Of a stretch of 64,000 nt of DNA, positions 11,082-20,089 are shown in pieces. Within the stretch, counting starts at the first letter, position 1. Every line of letters starts with the position of its first letter. The stretch is taken from assembly GCA_030295235.1 (NCBI GenBank), contig AP026130.1, positions 1,240,001 through 1,304,000 on the forward strand, read 5' to 3'. A program made the position numbers and the translations under genes. The DNA is from Fistulifera solaris (Eukaryota > Bacillariophyta > Bacillariophyceae > Naviculales > Stauroneidaceae). The notes under the pieces are model-generated. The model searched no databases, was not told the origin of the DNA, and saw only the letters and a list, made by a program, of their open reading frames with translations.

Positions 11082-11744
11082 ATGGAACTCCCTTACTTAG
11101 CTTCCGCTATTGAAATGAACAACATGGCCATTTCATTAACCGAGCGACATCATTATTCGGAAGCCTTCAAGACATTCAAACTCGCGTTGCAAGTTCTTCA
11201 AGGGAATTTGACGGTGTCGGAAGTCGAACATAAACTCTATCGGGCTCAGTTGTACATGCAAACTGAAAGCGATGAGGAGCTATCTTTCGAGCAAGAGCAG
11301 GACGGAAGACGAGAATGCCTCGTCAGAATTCGCACTTTTCACGGGCACGATCTTCTTTTTCGACCAACAGAGATGGCAGATGAATCATCAGCGTTTACCT
11401 GTACATTGATCTATCTCCAGGAATCCGATCTTCCTAAATGCGGCAATTCGGTGGAAATTTATGCTGCTCTGTTGTCCTGTATATTGCAAAACCAAGCGCA
11501 AGTCTGTCGGAAAATCTCCCAAGATGAAGAAGATGGAAAAAAGTCCACTGCGTTGCGACACAAATGGATTCAGTTAAACACGTTGGCTGAAGCCTTTTCC
11601 GATAAGCACGGCAAAATTTTTTCTGACGGGTTTTGGAAGTCGGCAACCAAATCACTTCCTGAGATGCCCCGCAAGAGCACTCCACCACGACGACCCTTGC
11701 GTAGGGCTGACTCAGCTCTTTCCCCTCGAGCGAAACACAAATAA
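11082..11744 (+). CDS. Hypothetical protein with TPR-like N-terminal helices
   Basis: Single exon, 220 aa. The first 45 residues (SAIEMNNMAISLTERHHYSE, then AFKTFKLALQVLQ) read like one tetratricopeptide-type helical hairpin: small residues at the packing positions and A-x-x-xF-xx-AL. The middle contains a conserved-looking LIYLQESDLPKCGNSVEIYA segment, followed by helices and a basic Pro/Arg-rich tail. This architecture (N-terminal TPR-like pair and short tail) is frequent among diatom-specific proteins of unknown role. I cannot name a family. Confidence 0.6.
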   Translation: MELPYLASAIEMNNMAISLTERHHYSEAFKTFKLALQVLQGNLTVSEVEHKLYRAQLYMQTESDEELSFEQEQDGRRECLVRIRTFHGHDLLFRPTEMADESSAFTCTLIYLQESDLPKCGNSVEIYAALLSCILQNQAQVCRKISQDEEDGKKSTALRHKWIQLNTLAEAFSDKHGKIFSDGFWKSATKSLPEMPRKSTPPRRPLRRADSALSPRAKHK

Positions 11745-12486
11745 GACGTTTAAGAAGCCCTTGATCAGCAGTCGGCAGATACGAAATGCGAACAAAGCTG
11801 TTTCCACTTTTTACAGATAAAATTAGATTTCCATACTCAAAATCATATCATCATCTTGAGTTTTATGCGTACTCTTGTGTTAGGAACGTATAATGCTAGT
11901 TGGTTTGGTGGTGTACATGGAGCGATGAGATACGTATTTCGCCGTGCGTATTTATGACCACAGAAACGCTCTTCGACGGTTGCTTTTTCAGAAAAGCTTT
12001 GCATCCGTACTGGTAGCTGGTAGACGACCGGCGACGACTCTCTCTACAGCATCGCCCGCTATTCGACAAGAACTTGTCCAGGATGCCATCTTCGTTCTAA
12101 GAAAAGTGTTTGTGATGAATAGCTATTTGTTGTGAAATTTGAGAGCAGCGCGTTCATTTTTGTTAACCTTGCAAAAGAAAGTCAGTACCGCTGAGATAGA
12201 GACAGGTTTTTAATAGTAATTCGTGACTCAGTTGTTTCTTGACTCGACGACTTACCGCCATACTAAAATTTCCACCGCGTTGATTTCAATTGAAGACGAA
12301 GACAATGGCAAGGGAAACCTGATTGCTATTGACGCGCAGTAATCGGTAAGTTGTTTTTGACTTTCAAGTAAATTTTGCTTTAGATAATAATCGAGAAAAA
12401 GCTGGTCATTTGTGCGTTGTTTCATTTGGAGGTAAAAATCTTACGTTGTCGTCCCTGTGTCCTGGTGACCCTCAGAACAATACACA
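11745..12486. other. Intergenic, upstream of ribosomal P1
   Basis: 742 bp without a convincing gene. A GTAAGT donor-like string near 12350 may mark a 5'-UTR intron of the P1 gene; no coding potential accompanies it. Confidence 0.35.
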
Positions 12487-12867
12487 ATGTACACAAGCTT
12501 AGCAGATCTTTCAGACTCCCAAAAGGAGGAAATGGTTGCCTCTCTGGCGTGCCTGTTGGTTGGTCAGAACGGTAGCGAGGAGGGCATCACTGCTGATTCG
12601 CTGAAAGCCGTTGCCGATGCCTCTGGCAACTCGCTTTCACCAGCGATCGCCACTCTTTATAGCTCAGTCGCCTCCCAAGTCCCCAACGGCGTAAAATCGT
12701 ACATGCTTGCCCCTGGAGGTGGCGGCGGCGGAGGAGGCGGCGGTGCTGCCAGTGGTGGAGCTCCTGCTGCTGCAGCTGCCGCTGCGGCTGAGCCCGAGGA
12801 AGAAGAGGCTGAGGCACCAGCTGTTGATATGTTCGGTGGCGGTGGTGGCGGCGGAGGTGATTACTAA
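12487..12867 (+). CDS. RPLP1: 60S acidic ribosomal protein P1
   Basis: Single exon, 126 aa. P1 forms part of the ribosomal stalk that recruits elongation factors. The N-terminal half is the helical dimerisation domain (ACLLVGQNGSEEGITADSLK and following); residues about 78-100 are a Gly run and an Ala/Pro hinge; then comes an acidic EPEEEEAEAPAVDMFGG block. The tail ends in Gly-Asp-Tyr instead of the usual eukaryotic GFGLFD. The same hinge and tail are found in the P0 gene 6 kb away, with long stretches of identical nucleotides. P2 is the main alternative, but the N-terminus fits P1 better. Confidence 0.85.
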   Translation: MYTSLADLSDSQKEEMVASLACLLVGQNGSEEGITADSLKAVADASGNSLSPAIATLYSSVASQVPNGVKSYMLAPGGGGGGGGGGAASGGAPAAAAAAAAEPEEEEAEAPAVDMFGGGGGGGGDY

Positions 12868-13026
12868 GCCAGCTCTCATTTAACACTTAAATCACTTTTT
12901 TATTTGGATTATCCGGCATAAGTTGAAGTCACGGAGGCGAACGACAAACGAATGAACTGGAGAGAATCACAATGATGAACAATTGACTATGTTAATTTTT
13001 CAAGCTGTTGTCGCCTGTCGCCGCTT

Positions 13027-14190
13027 CTACAGTACATTCATCAGAATAGCAGGTTTATTGACACATAGCTCATCCACTCCCGTATCTAGTACGGCTTCGT
13101 AGCATCGAATGTCTTCGTCACCTATATCCAGATAGCGTGTTCTTATATCCTCAGCCATACCTACAGGACCACGAAACCACGCCATACTGCGCAAACCAGC
13201 TTGACGAATAGCATCAATTCTTTCGACTGTGCACGTGTCATACTGAAGATGGATCTCTGTTGCACCGCAATCCTTGGCTATTTCGATGAAATTGTTGGGA
13301 AGATTTCTGTCAAAAAGCGCTCCGGTGGGATACATATCGCGATCAGGTCTTAATCGTCGCAACTGTCGTATTTTCTCATGATCGAAGCAGCTATAAGCGC
13401 ATTGATTCTCCATTTTCAGGCGTTGGCTCAACTGTCCCCGGACCTTTGAGTTCGATCTTCACTTGCAAACCTGTGCCTTGTAAATCCAATAGGACTTCTT
13501 CGAGGCTGGGGATGCGGGCTTTTTCAATAAAATGTCTTTCACAGGCAAATTCGGGGTGATTGGGATTGAATGCAAGTTTCTGTGATTGCTGGTAGGACAA
13601 ATCAAGGATACTGACTCCTTCTTGACCCAAGCAGTAGTCCGACAAATCGCCAGGAATCTGATCCGAACCGCCGCCGTGGAATACAACTACAACAGGATCA
13701 TCCGACTCTTCGTCACGAAGAGCAAAGACATCCAGTTCAACTGCGTCGCACCCAAGATCAATGCATCTCAAAAATGCCTCACGAGTGTTCTCCAACGCAT
13801 CGTACAGCGCCCCACGGTGACCAACAACTTTTTGTTCATTTCTTCTCGAAATAACGTTTTCTTGAACCTGTAACGCGTGTCGCAAGCTATATTTCTCTGG
13901 AAATGTCGGCGTCGCCGTAACGTGAGCTGTGACATCTCGTGAGCTTTCTGTCGTATCATCGTTGATAGTGACTGACGGGTCGCTCGCCGTGACGCTGGTC
14001 GCATTCTTTACATCCGAACGTTGCGGGAGCTGTTCTGCATGTAAGTGGATAGTATGGCTGTAGGCTCGTCTAGTCAGAAGAAAGCAAGGTGATGGGATGA
14101 CGCATTGAAAACAGATCAGAATACGAAAAATTGACCAAAAGAACGGAAGACAAAGATGTCTTGTCTAGTTCCATTCATAGGACGACGCAT
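13027..14190 (-). CDS. Glycerophosphodiester phosphodiesterase family protein
   Basis: About 387 aa. The GDPD core carries VVGHRGALYDALENTREAF (HR motif), CDAVELDVF (ExD metal site) and VVFHGGG (second catalytic His), then IELKGPG and a C-terminal TIM-barrel half (ATEIHLQYD, AWFRGPVGM). The enzyme hydrolyses deacylated phospholipids to glycerol-3-phosphate and an alcohol. From the ATG at 14190 there is an N-terminal hydrophobic segment, so it is probably membrane-anchored or targeted. The frame breaks twice: near 14126-14130 (TTTTT on the coding strand, one base missing) and near 13430-13440. The second falls right after IELKGPG, at a GGGG run or at a short direct repeat; about nine residues usual in the family may be absent there. 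Confidence 0.75.
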
Positions 14191-14527
14191 CGTAGCTGTA
14201 GAGTTCCTTTGATTTGGGGCAATGCAGAGTTTTCGTACGTTCTAAGTCTTCTTTCATCAACCGCTTCACAAGATCTGCTTCCTCCATCTTTCGACGAAAT
14301 TCTTTTTCATCCTTCCATTTTTAGGTTGGCTGACGCCCGCAGGAGGCAGCAGGCGGAGAGGTGCAGAGATTTAATGCCATTGTGACGTTATGTGCTTCAG
14401 TACTATTGGACTGATTACTTTGTATAACTCTAGAGAGGTGACATTGGCACGTGTTCGTACGATTAAAACCACTTCCATAGATGATTGCAAACGCCGATTC
14501 ATTCCAGAATTTGATCGCGAACACTGG
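14191..14527. other. Intergenic upstream of the phosphodiesterase gene
   Basis: 337 bp between the phosphodiesterase start and the palindrome array. No coding signal seen. Confidence 0.4.
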
Positions 14528-14937
14528 TTCCAGAATTTCTGGAAATGCCACAGAAACTCTGTACCGGTAAGTGGTATGATCGCAAAAACCAATTCCAGAA
14601 TTTCTGGAACATCGCAAACAGCGGATCTTCTAAATTTCTGGAACTGCCACAGAAATTCTATATGATCGCAAATACCGATACCACAATTTATGTGGAACCG
14701 TCGCAAAAATTATGCATGATTGCGAACGCAGATTCCAGAATTTCTGGAACGACCATAGAGTCTCAGTATGATCGCAACTACCCATTCCAGAATTTCTGGA
14801 AATGCCACAGAAAGTCTGTCTGATCGCCAACACTGATTCCAGAATCGCTGGAAATGCCACAGAAATTCTGTATGACTGCAAAAACCCATTTAAGAATTTC
14901 TGGAACGACCACAGCATCGCCAACACCGATTCCAGTT
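14528..14937. repeat. Tandem palindrome array (about 53-bp units)
   Basis: About seven degenerate units carry TTCCAGAATTTCTGGAA (first at 14528-14544, others near 14589, 14731, 14785; decayed copies near 14625, 14838, 14890). They alternate with a second palindrome, ACAGAAATTCTGT, and a GATCGCAAA linker. The spacing in the better part is 53-55 bp. The core CCAGAATTTCTGG is the reverse complement of the core in the 34.6-35.8 kb array. It lies about 340 bp upstream of the phosphodiesterase gene. Confidence 0.85.
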
Positions 14938-15613
14938 TCCGATCGATTGCTGGGTGGAATTCGATATTATTTATCCTGGTAAAGCATCCTTTCTATTGGA
15001 TATCCGGGAATGGAACTTTGTAAGTCCCATCCCACTATACATTGATGATGCTACGTGTTTACATAATGTTATATCTGCTGTTAATTAATAACCAGAATGT
15101 CTTATGCCAAAATCTTGTTGTGCGTTGGCGCGTTGGTAAGAAATAAGATTCAAACCTGAATCTTCGTGTGGTGTCAGTACCTGAAACTTGATTTAAGCCA
15201 GGGTTCCATTTCCGAACTTCAGCTGACAGATTTCCGTGCCAGTCGTGCATCGAATTTCTCCGGTACAGTTTGAGAGACACTGTCCTTTTACTCTACGGTG
15301 AAAGAAAAGGGAGAACATAGAACATAGAGAACATCCAGTCAATGAAGAATAAAGAATATGCATCGATGTTCATTGTCGAATGTAGACTAGATGATGATAT
15401 TCAATTTTCAACTACAAGTAACGCTATGTTTTGGTTTTGGTATTCGCGGTTCGCAGGGTGTCATGTGGCATCTCCGCTCTCCGCTCTCCGCTCTCCGGTC
15501 TCCGGTTTGTTCATTTTCTTTTGGCTTGAAATAATGAAAGCCCAACACATTGCAAACTCCGCTTAATTCGATAATCATTCTTTCCCGATCAAATAAGATA
15601 GCTTTCATCATTC
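14938..15613. other. Intergenic
   Basis: No gene seen. It includes a TCCGCTC-type short repeat near 15471-15505. Confidence 0.35.
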
Positions 15614-15976
15614 ATGCAAGCAACTGACAGCTTCACTATGAGAGGATTCTGCCGTTCGCCACTCGATAATAATGACAGTCTCATTCGCGCGTTGATGTAT
15701 CGCCCAATGTCTTCAAGAAGGTCTGAAGAAGATGTGCCTTCAGAATCGAATGCAGCGCCTCCTTCCGCATTGGAGTCCTTACCTGCTTCACAGGACACAG
15801 ATTTCTCTTCTACAGAACTGGATGACCTCATACGAGAATCGTTGGTCGACGCTCTTGCTTTGCATGCCAGGACAAGAATCATCGCGGCCCATGCTGAGGT
15901 AGCCGTTCAAGGGCAGAATGTGCTTACGAGGCAATACATTGATCTATGTGGAGACAAGGGATCAAAACTACAGTAA
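15614..15976 (+). CDS. Hypothetical protein
   Basis: Single-exon frame of 120 aa from an ATG. It has a Ser/Pro/Glu-rich middle and a helical C-terminal part (ELDDLIRESLVDALALHART). No family is recognised. An overlapping frame on the other strand (15589-15882) is almost as long, so strand and reality are both uncertain; the plus frame is preferred for its amphipathic C-terminal helix and true ATG. Confidence 0.4.
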   Translation: MQATDSFTMRGFCRSPLDNNDSLIRALMYRPMSSRRSEEDVPSESNAAPPSALESLPASQDTDFSSTELDDLIRESLVDALALHARTRIIAAHAEVAVQGQNVLTRQYIDLCGDKGSKLQ

Positions 15977-16418
15977 ATGGCTCGTTGCTGCGTGCCAGGT
16001 CATGAAATACTACCGTCCCCTCTTGTATGAATTTGCAGCTGTGTGCTACGTTGTTAGCAAGCTAAAGCTTTCTCACACATAGATTTATTCGTTTTCCGAT
16101 TCACTGCATTAGTAGCTAGCTTGTGGAAGATGTAAATGCCAGAACCAACGTCTCGCCATGCAAAAAACCATTGCAAGGATTGTTGATGAAACAATAACTT
16201 TATCAAAAAATAATGGCAAATTGGATAGGGACTGATTTTCAGTCGTGGGGGCATAGAAATACACTTTGACGACGCGATAAACAAACATTTTTCAAATGCA
16301 ATTTGTGAAATCAAATTAGAATTTAAAATCCAAGATAAAGCACTTATTCGAGCTTTTGTCGTCATAATGATCGCACCATTTCGAAATAACAACTTCTTGT
16401 TCAAAGTAATCGGCTATC
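15977..16418. other. Intergenic upstream of the tubby-like gene
   Basis: 442 AT-rich bp without coding signal. Presumed promoter and leader of the gene at 16419. Confidence 0.4.
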
Positions 16419-17198
16419 ATGAGCACCATGTCAAAGGATTTGGCGACTGACCTTTCCAAGTTCTACGAGCGTTCTCTTCACGACGAGTTCCGTACTCCCG
16501 AGCCGGGGCATTTGAACCAGCGCACCAAGCTTGTGCATGGGACTGTCTACTCCGAAAAGCTTAATTCGTCCACTCATTTCTCCTTTGCCCTTCAGCCGAA
16601 ACAGGAGAACGGCAAGGACGCCAAGAAGCCTGTCGTAGTTCTCACGGCGACGAAAGACAACAAGTCGAAAAGTCCTTTTATCATCAAGAACACGGAAACG
16701 AAAAAGGAAGTCGGACGTGTCATGTTACAGTTCAAGACGATGAAATACATTTCTTATGCTGTCTTCCGCGGGGATGTTCAGGTGGCATCTATCGTCTATC
16801 ATGTGCCGACGATTCGAAACTTTTTGAGTCTAGATCCTCCCCGTGCGGCTCAGGTCGCGATCCCCGATCCTATCGAGAAAAATCCGACTTGGTTGGCCGA
16901 TGTCTGTAAAGAGAGTATTCTCAACAAAGGTTCTCTCAAAGCCGCTGCCGATGAATCTCCCGGTCTAGTCTTGCTTCAGAACGCTGTCCCGTACAAGAAA
17001 CCGGATGGTAGCTTGGGTTTGAACTTTTACGGTCGTGGGCAGCAAGCTTCGTGCCGCAACATGCAACTCATTGATACTAGTGAAACGGTCGTTTGTCAAG
17101 TTGCGAAATGGGATACATGTGTTCACAACGTTGACTTTGCGTCTCCATTCTCGAGCTTTCTCGCTTTTGCGTTTGCGCTAGCTCAGCTTGACCTCTAA
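16419..17198 (+). CDS. Tubby-like protein
   Basis: Single exon, 259 aa. The C-terminal half matches the tubby beta-barrel with its central helix: NFYGRGQQASCRNMQL, then CQVAKWDTCVHNVDF and the closing hydrophobic helix PFSSFLAFAFALAQLDL, the counterpart of the tubby QAFAICLSSFD end. The N-terminal strands (VVLTATKDNKSKSPFIIK) also fit. Tubby domains bind phosphoinositides at membranes and link them to trafficking or transcription. No F-box or other N-terminal domain is present, and the protein is short for the family. The second ATG (codon 4) could be the start instead. Confidence 0.75.
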   Translation: MSTMSKDLATDLSKFYERSLHDEFRTPEPGHLNQRTKLVHGTVYSEKLNSSTHFSFALQPKQENGKDAKKPVVVLTATKDNKSKSPFIIKNTETKKEVGRVMLQFKTMKYISYAVFRGDVQVASIVYHVPTIRNFLSLDPPRAAQVAIPDPIEKNPTWLADVCKESILNKGSLKAAADESPGLVLLQNAVPYKKPDGSLGLNFYGRGQQASCRNMQLIDTSETVVCQVAKWDTCVHNVDFASPFSSFLAFAFALAQLDL

Positions 17199-17411
17199 CT
17201 GGATATCGTGCCAAGCTCAAAAAGCAACGAATCATAGACAATAATTTTTTTCTATAGAATCGATGACTGCTGTTCAACACTACGCTATAAGTTTACTTAG
17301 AATAGAAACCCACTTCATCGCCACTTGTTACCTGACGCATTTCGAGTGAGAATACAACAACGAAATGATTAAAGCTGATTCGATTTCCTTTTTAGATCCT
17401 TAATTTAACCT

Positions 17412-18461
17412 CTAGACTGATTCATTAATCGCTTCTACTGACTGTATTCCTACCATGGAAAAGAGTCCTTTGTTGCGAACGATGGCATCCAACACGTCGC
17501 GACCTTCGACTACTTTTCCAAAACAAATGTCACCTTCAACTACTTCCCGTTCTTCTCCTCCCATATTAATGTAAAACATGGGACCGCGACTCGAGAAAGC
17601 AACTAGAGTTTCAGTGAGCAAAGAGCCATACATGTGTATGTGCAACTAAAAGAACAACCACTTACCGGAGTACTTCTCATTCTTGTAGTGCTCTGGGCGT
17701 TCCACAAATGCCACTTTCGTCAAATTCGCTTTCTTGAATTTGTCATTGTCGGTTGTGCCTATCATAGTCGCGTAGATATCACCAGACCCAGAGTTGCCGT
17801 GTACCAGCGATAGTCCATCATAGAGTTTCGCTTCCGCGATCCGCACGAAATGACTTGCCGCATGCGGTGCTACCTCCACTGGTGCCAATTGAATGACAAA
17901 GTAATTTCCAGAGGTCAACGTCACTTTCACTTTGACTGTGATCTTTGGATGGTAGAGCTGTAAATGGCGATACGATGCTGTCTGAATCGCTTCTTCTAAC
18001 TCTTTCACGCGCGTCAGATATTTGTTCTCCATCTCTTCCGCTTCTGCGTAAGCCTGGGAAGCGAAATCAAGGTTATCACCTTGACGACGTAAATCAGCCA
18101 ATATCTCTTTCTTTGTGGCCTCGATCTTTTCTGTATCAGCCGTGATTATTTTTAAAGTGGCCTTGGCGTCTTCCAACTCTCGGGCTAGCGATTGCTGCTC
18201 TCTGTGTAAGGAAGCCACTTTCTGGCGAGTTTGTGTCACTTTTGCGTATAGTTTGATCTGGTACGCCCACGGAGCAAGTGCAACTAGTATTACGATGGCC
18301 AGAGTACGATAAGAGAATGCGGATTGTTGTTTTTCCCATGATTGATGCGAAGGACGACGATACGTGGAAGAAAACGAAGGCTTGTCGGCTTCTGTTTTCT
18401 TCAAAGGAAGCGTCTCCGGGAGAGACGCGCCTAGGTTTCGATGTCGCAATGTGGTGGACAT
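17412..18461 (-). CDS. Membrane-anchored cyclophilin-like protein
   Basis: Exons 18461-17666 and 17602-17412 (64-bp-range GT-AG intron, phase 1) give 328 aa. Parts: cytosolic N-terminus; one transmembrane helix (TLAIVILVALAPWAYQI, residues about 55-72); a long coiled coil (about 75-170); and a C-terminal cyclophilin-type fold with HFVRIAEAKLYDGL, FSSRGPMFYINMG and DICFGKVVEGRDVLDAI. The usual catalytic Arg/Phe loop (FHRII) is replaced by YDGLSLVHGN, so isomerase activity is doubtful. Diatom genomes carry several such type II membrane cyclophilin-like proteins, probably in the Golgi or ER. The first ATG is 18461; the frame upstream lacks one. Confidence 0.75.
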
Positions 18462-18948
18462 GGTGACTTTGATGGAAGCATCAAATGAATACAAAGTGAC
18501 AAACAATCTTTATTGTTTCATTTCTGTGTCAACTAATAACGCGATGAAACAGTTTCGGTGCGCGGCCCGGCTCGCGTACGTGAGGTTCATAACACGTTCG
18601 CTACTAGGGGGGAAGGAGCCATCAACGCATGCACGCTCTCTTCGTACGTAGTAATTTCTGTTGAAGGTTCACCGGTACGACAAGCTCTTTGTATTTTCGT
18701 TCGTTCGCCGATCGTTCATCTACGTCCTTCCTTCAGTCCGTCTACCGTTTACCCCCATTACTAAACCAAAAGTGCCTCCGAACCGAACGCCTTTGCCGAT
18801 CGCAAGGAAAATTGTTGCCATCGCTCTTCAAAAGAGGTTCTTAGTTCTTTCTACTTCCTACTTTCCAAACTTTCGGTTAAATCGTTGGACTGTTTTAACA
18901 CCCTTCGCCCGAAGTTTTTATTATCGATTTTTATTCATTTACTGAAAC
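18462..18948. promoter_or_regulatory. Divergent promoter region, cyclophilin-like / P0
   Basis: 487 bp between two divergent start codons, with pyrimidine-rich stretches towards the P0 start (18690-18940), as expected for a ribosomal protein leader. No defined motif identified. Confidence 0.4.
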
Positions 18949-19917
18949 ATGCCTCTCTCTACCGAACGCAAAGCCGAGTACTTCACCAAACTAAAGGGCC
19001 TTTTGAGCGAATTCAACAAGGCTTTCGTTGTCGAAGTTGATAATGTCGGATCCAACCAGTTGCAGGTTGTGCGTCAGGCACTCCGTGGTCGCGCTGAAGT
19101 TCTCATGGGTAAAAACACCATGATGCGCAAGTGCATCCGTGAATTCATGGAGGAGAACCCTGATAGCCCTATCGGACAACTCGAGGAAGTTTGCCGTGGA
19201 AACATTGGTTTCGTTTTCACCAACGGTGATCTTGGTGCCGTCCGCGAGGTCTTGGAATCGCAAGTTCGTCCTGCCCCGGCCCGTGTTGGTTCCGTCGCGC
19301 CTAGCAAGGTCGTTGTCCCCAAAGGTCCTACCGGATGTGATCCTGGTCAAACTGCTTTCTTCCAGACCTTGCAGATTGCCACCAAGATTACCAAGGGTCA
19401 GATTGAGATGGTGAACGATACTGACCTCATTGAGGCCGGTGAGAAGGTTACTGCTTCGCAAGCTGCTTTGTTGCAGAAGCTCGGCATTGAGCCTTTCACT
19501 TATGGTTTGGTCTTGAAGAAGGTCTACGATTCCGGTAGTTTGTTTGATGCCAAGGTGTTGGACATTACCGACGATGTATTGAAGGCCAAGTTCGCCGAGG
19601 CTTTGGCCAAGATCGCTTCCATTTCGTTGGCGATCGGATACCCCACCAAGGCTTCGGTTCCCCACACTATCGTCAACGCCTACAAGGCCATGCTCGCCAT
19701 CACCTTGCAGTTGGAGAACTACACCTTCGATAAGGCCGATATGGTCAAGGAATACCTCAAGGATCCTTCGAAGTTCGCTGGCTCTGGTGGCGGTGGTGGC
19801 GGCGGCGCTGCTCCGGCTGCTGCTGCAGCTGCCGCGGCTGAGCCCGAGGAAGAAGAGGCCGAGGCTCCCGCTGTCGACATGTTCGGCGGCGGTGGCGGCG
19901 GTGGTGGAGACTACTAA
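18949..19917 (+). CDS. RPLP0: 60S acidic ribosomal protein P0
   Basis: Single exon, 322 aa, the normal length of eukaryotic P0 (uL10), which anchors P1/P2 to the large subunit rRNA. Hallmarks: the rRNA-binding domain starting RKAEYFTKLKGLLSEF, MGKNTMMRKCIREF, GNIGFVFTNGDL and the insertion domain with PTGCDPGQTAFFQ. After the P1/P2-binding helices (about 200-260) comes a Gly run, an Ala hinge and an acidic end. The last residues (MFG, eight Gly, then DY) replace the standard SDDDMGFGLFD tail and match the P1 gene at 12487. Codon use is strongly biased (highly expressed gene). Confidence 0.95.
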   Translation: MPLSTERKAEYFTKLKGLLSEFNKAFVVEVDNVGSNQLQVVRQALRGRAEVLMGKNTMMRKCIREFMEENPDSPIGQLEEVCRGNIGFVFTNGDLGAVREVLESQVRPAPARVGSVAPSKVVVPKGPTGCDPGQTAFFQTLQIATKITKGQIEMVNDTDLIEAGEKVTASQAALLQKLGIEPFTYGLVLKKVYDSGSLFDAKVLDITDDVLKAKFAEALAKIASISLAIGYPTKASVPHTIVNAYKAMLAITLQLENYTFDKADMVKEYLKDPSKFAGSGGGGGGGAAPAAAAAAAAEPEEEEAEAPAVDMFGGGGGGGGDY

Positions 19918-20089
19918 ACATGTAATGCATTTACTAATGTAGTATTTTTTACTATCACTCTTAATTACACTGCGTACGTAGACAGTCTAGTTGCTTATAC
20001 TTTACGTGTCGTCACTGCCGTGATAGAGGCTAGAATTGATGAGGTCGACAATACTCCGGAATGGTCTATGGTTCTATTGTAAAATATTA

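Noticed and set aside
14528-14937. CRISPR-like array from regular palindromes
   Set aside because: The spacers are themselves repeated and degenerate; no cas genes; eukaryotic context.
19000-19665. 224-codon minus-strand frame opposite the P0 gene
   Set aside because: Antisense shadow of a highly codon-biased gene.
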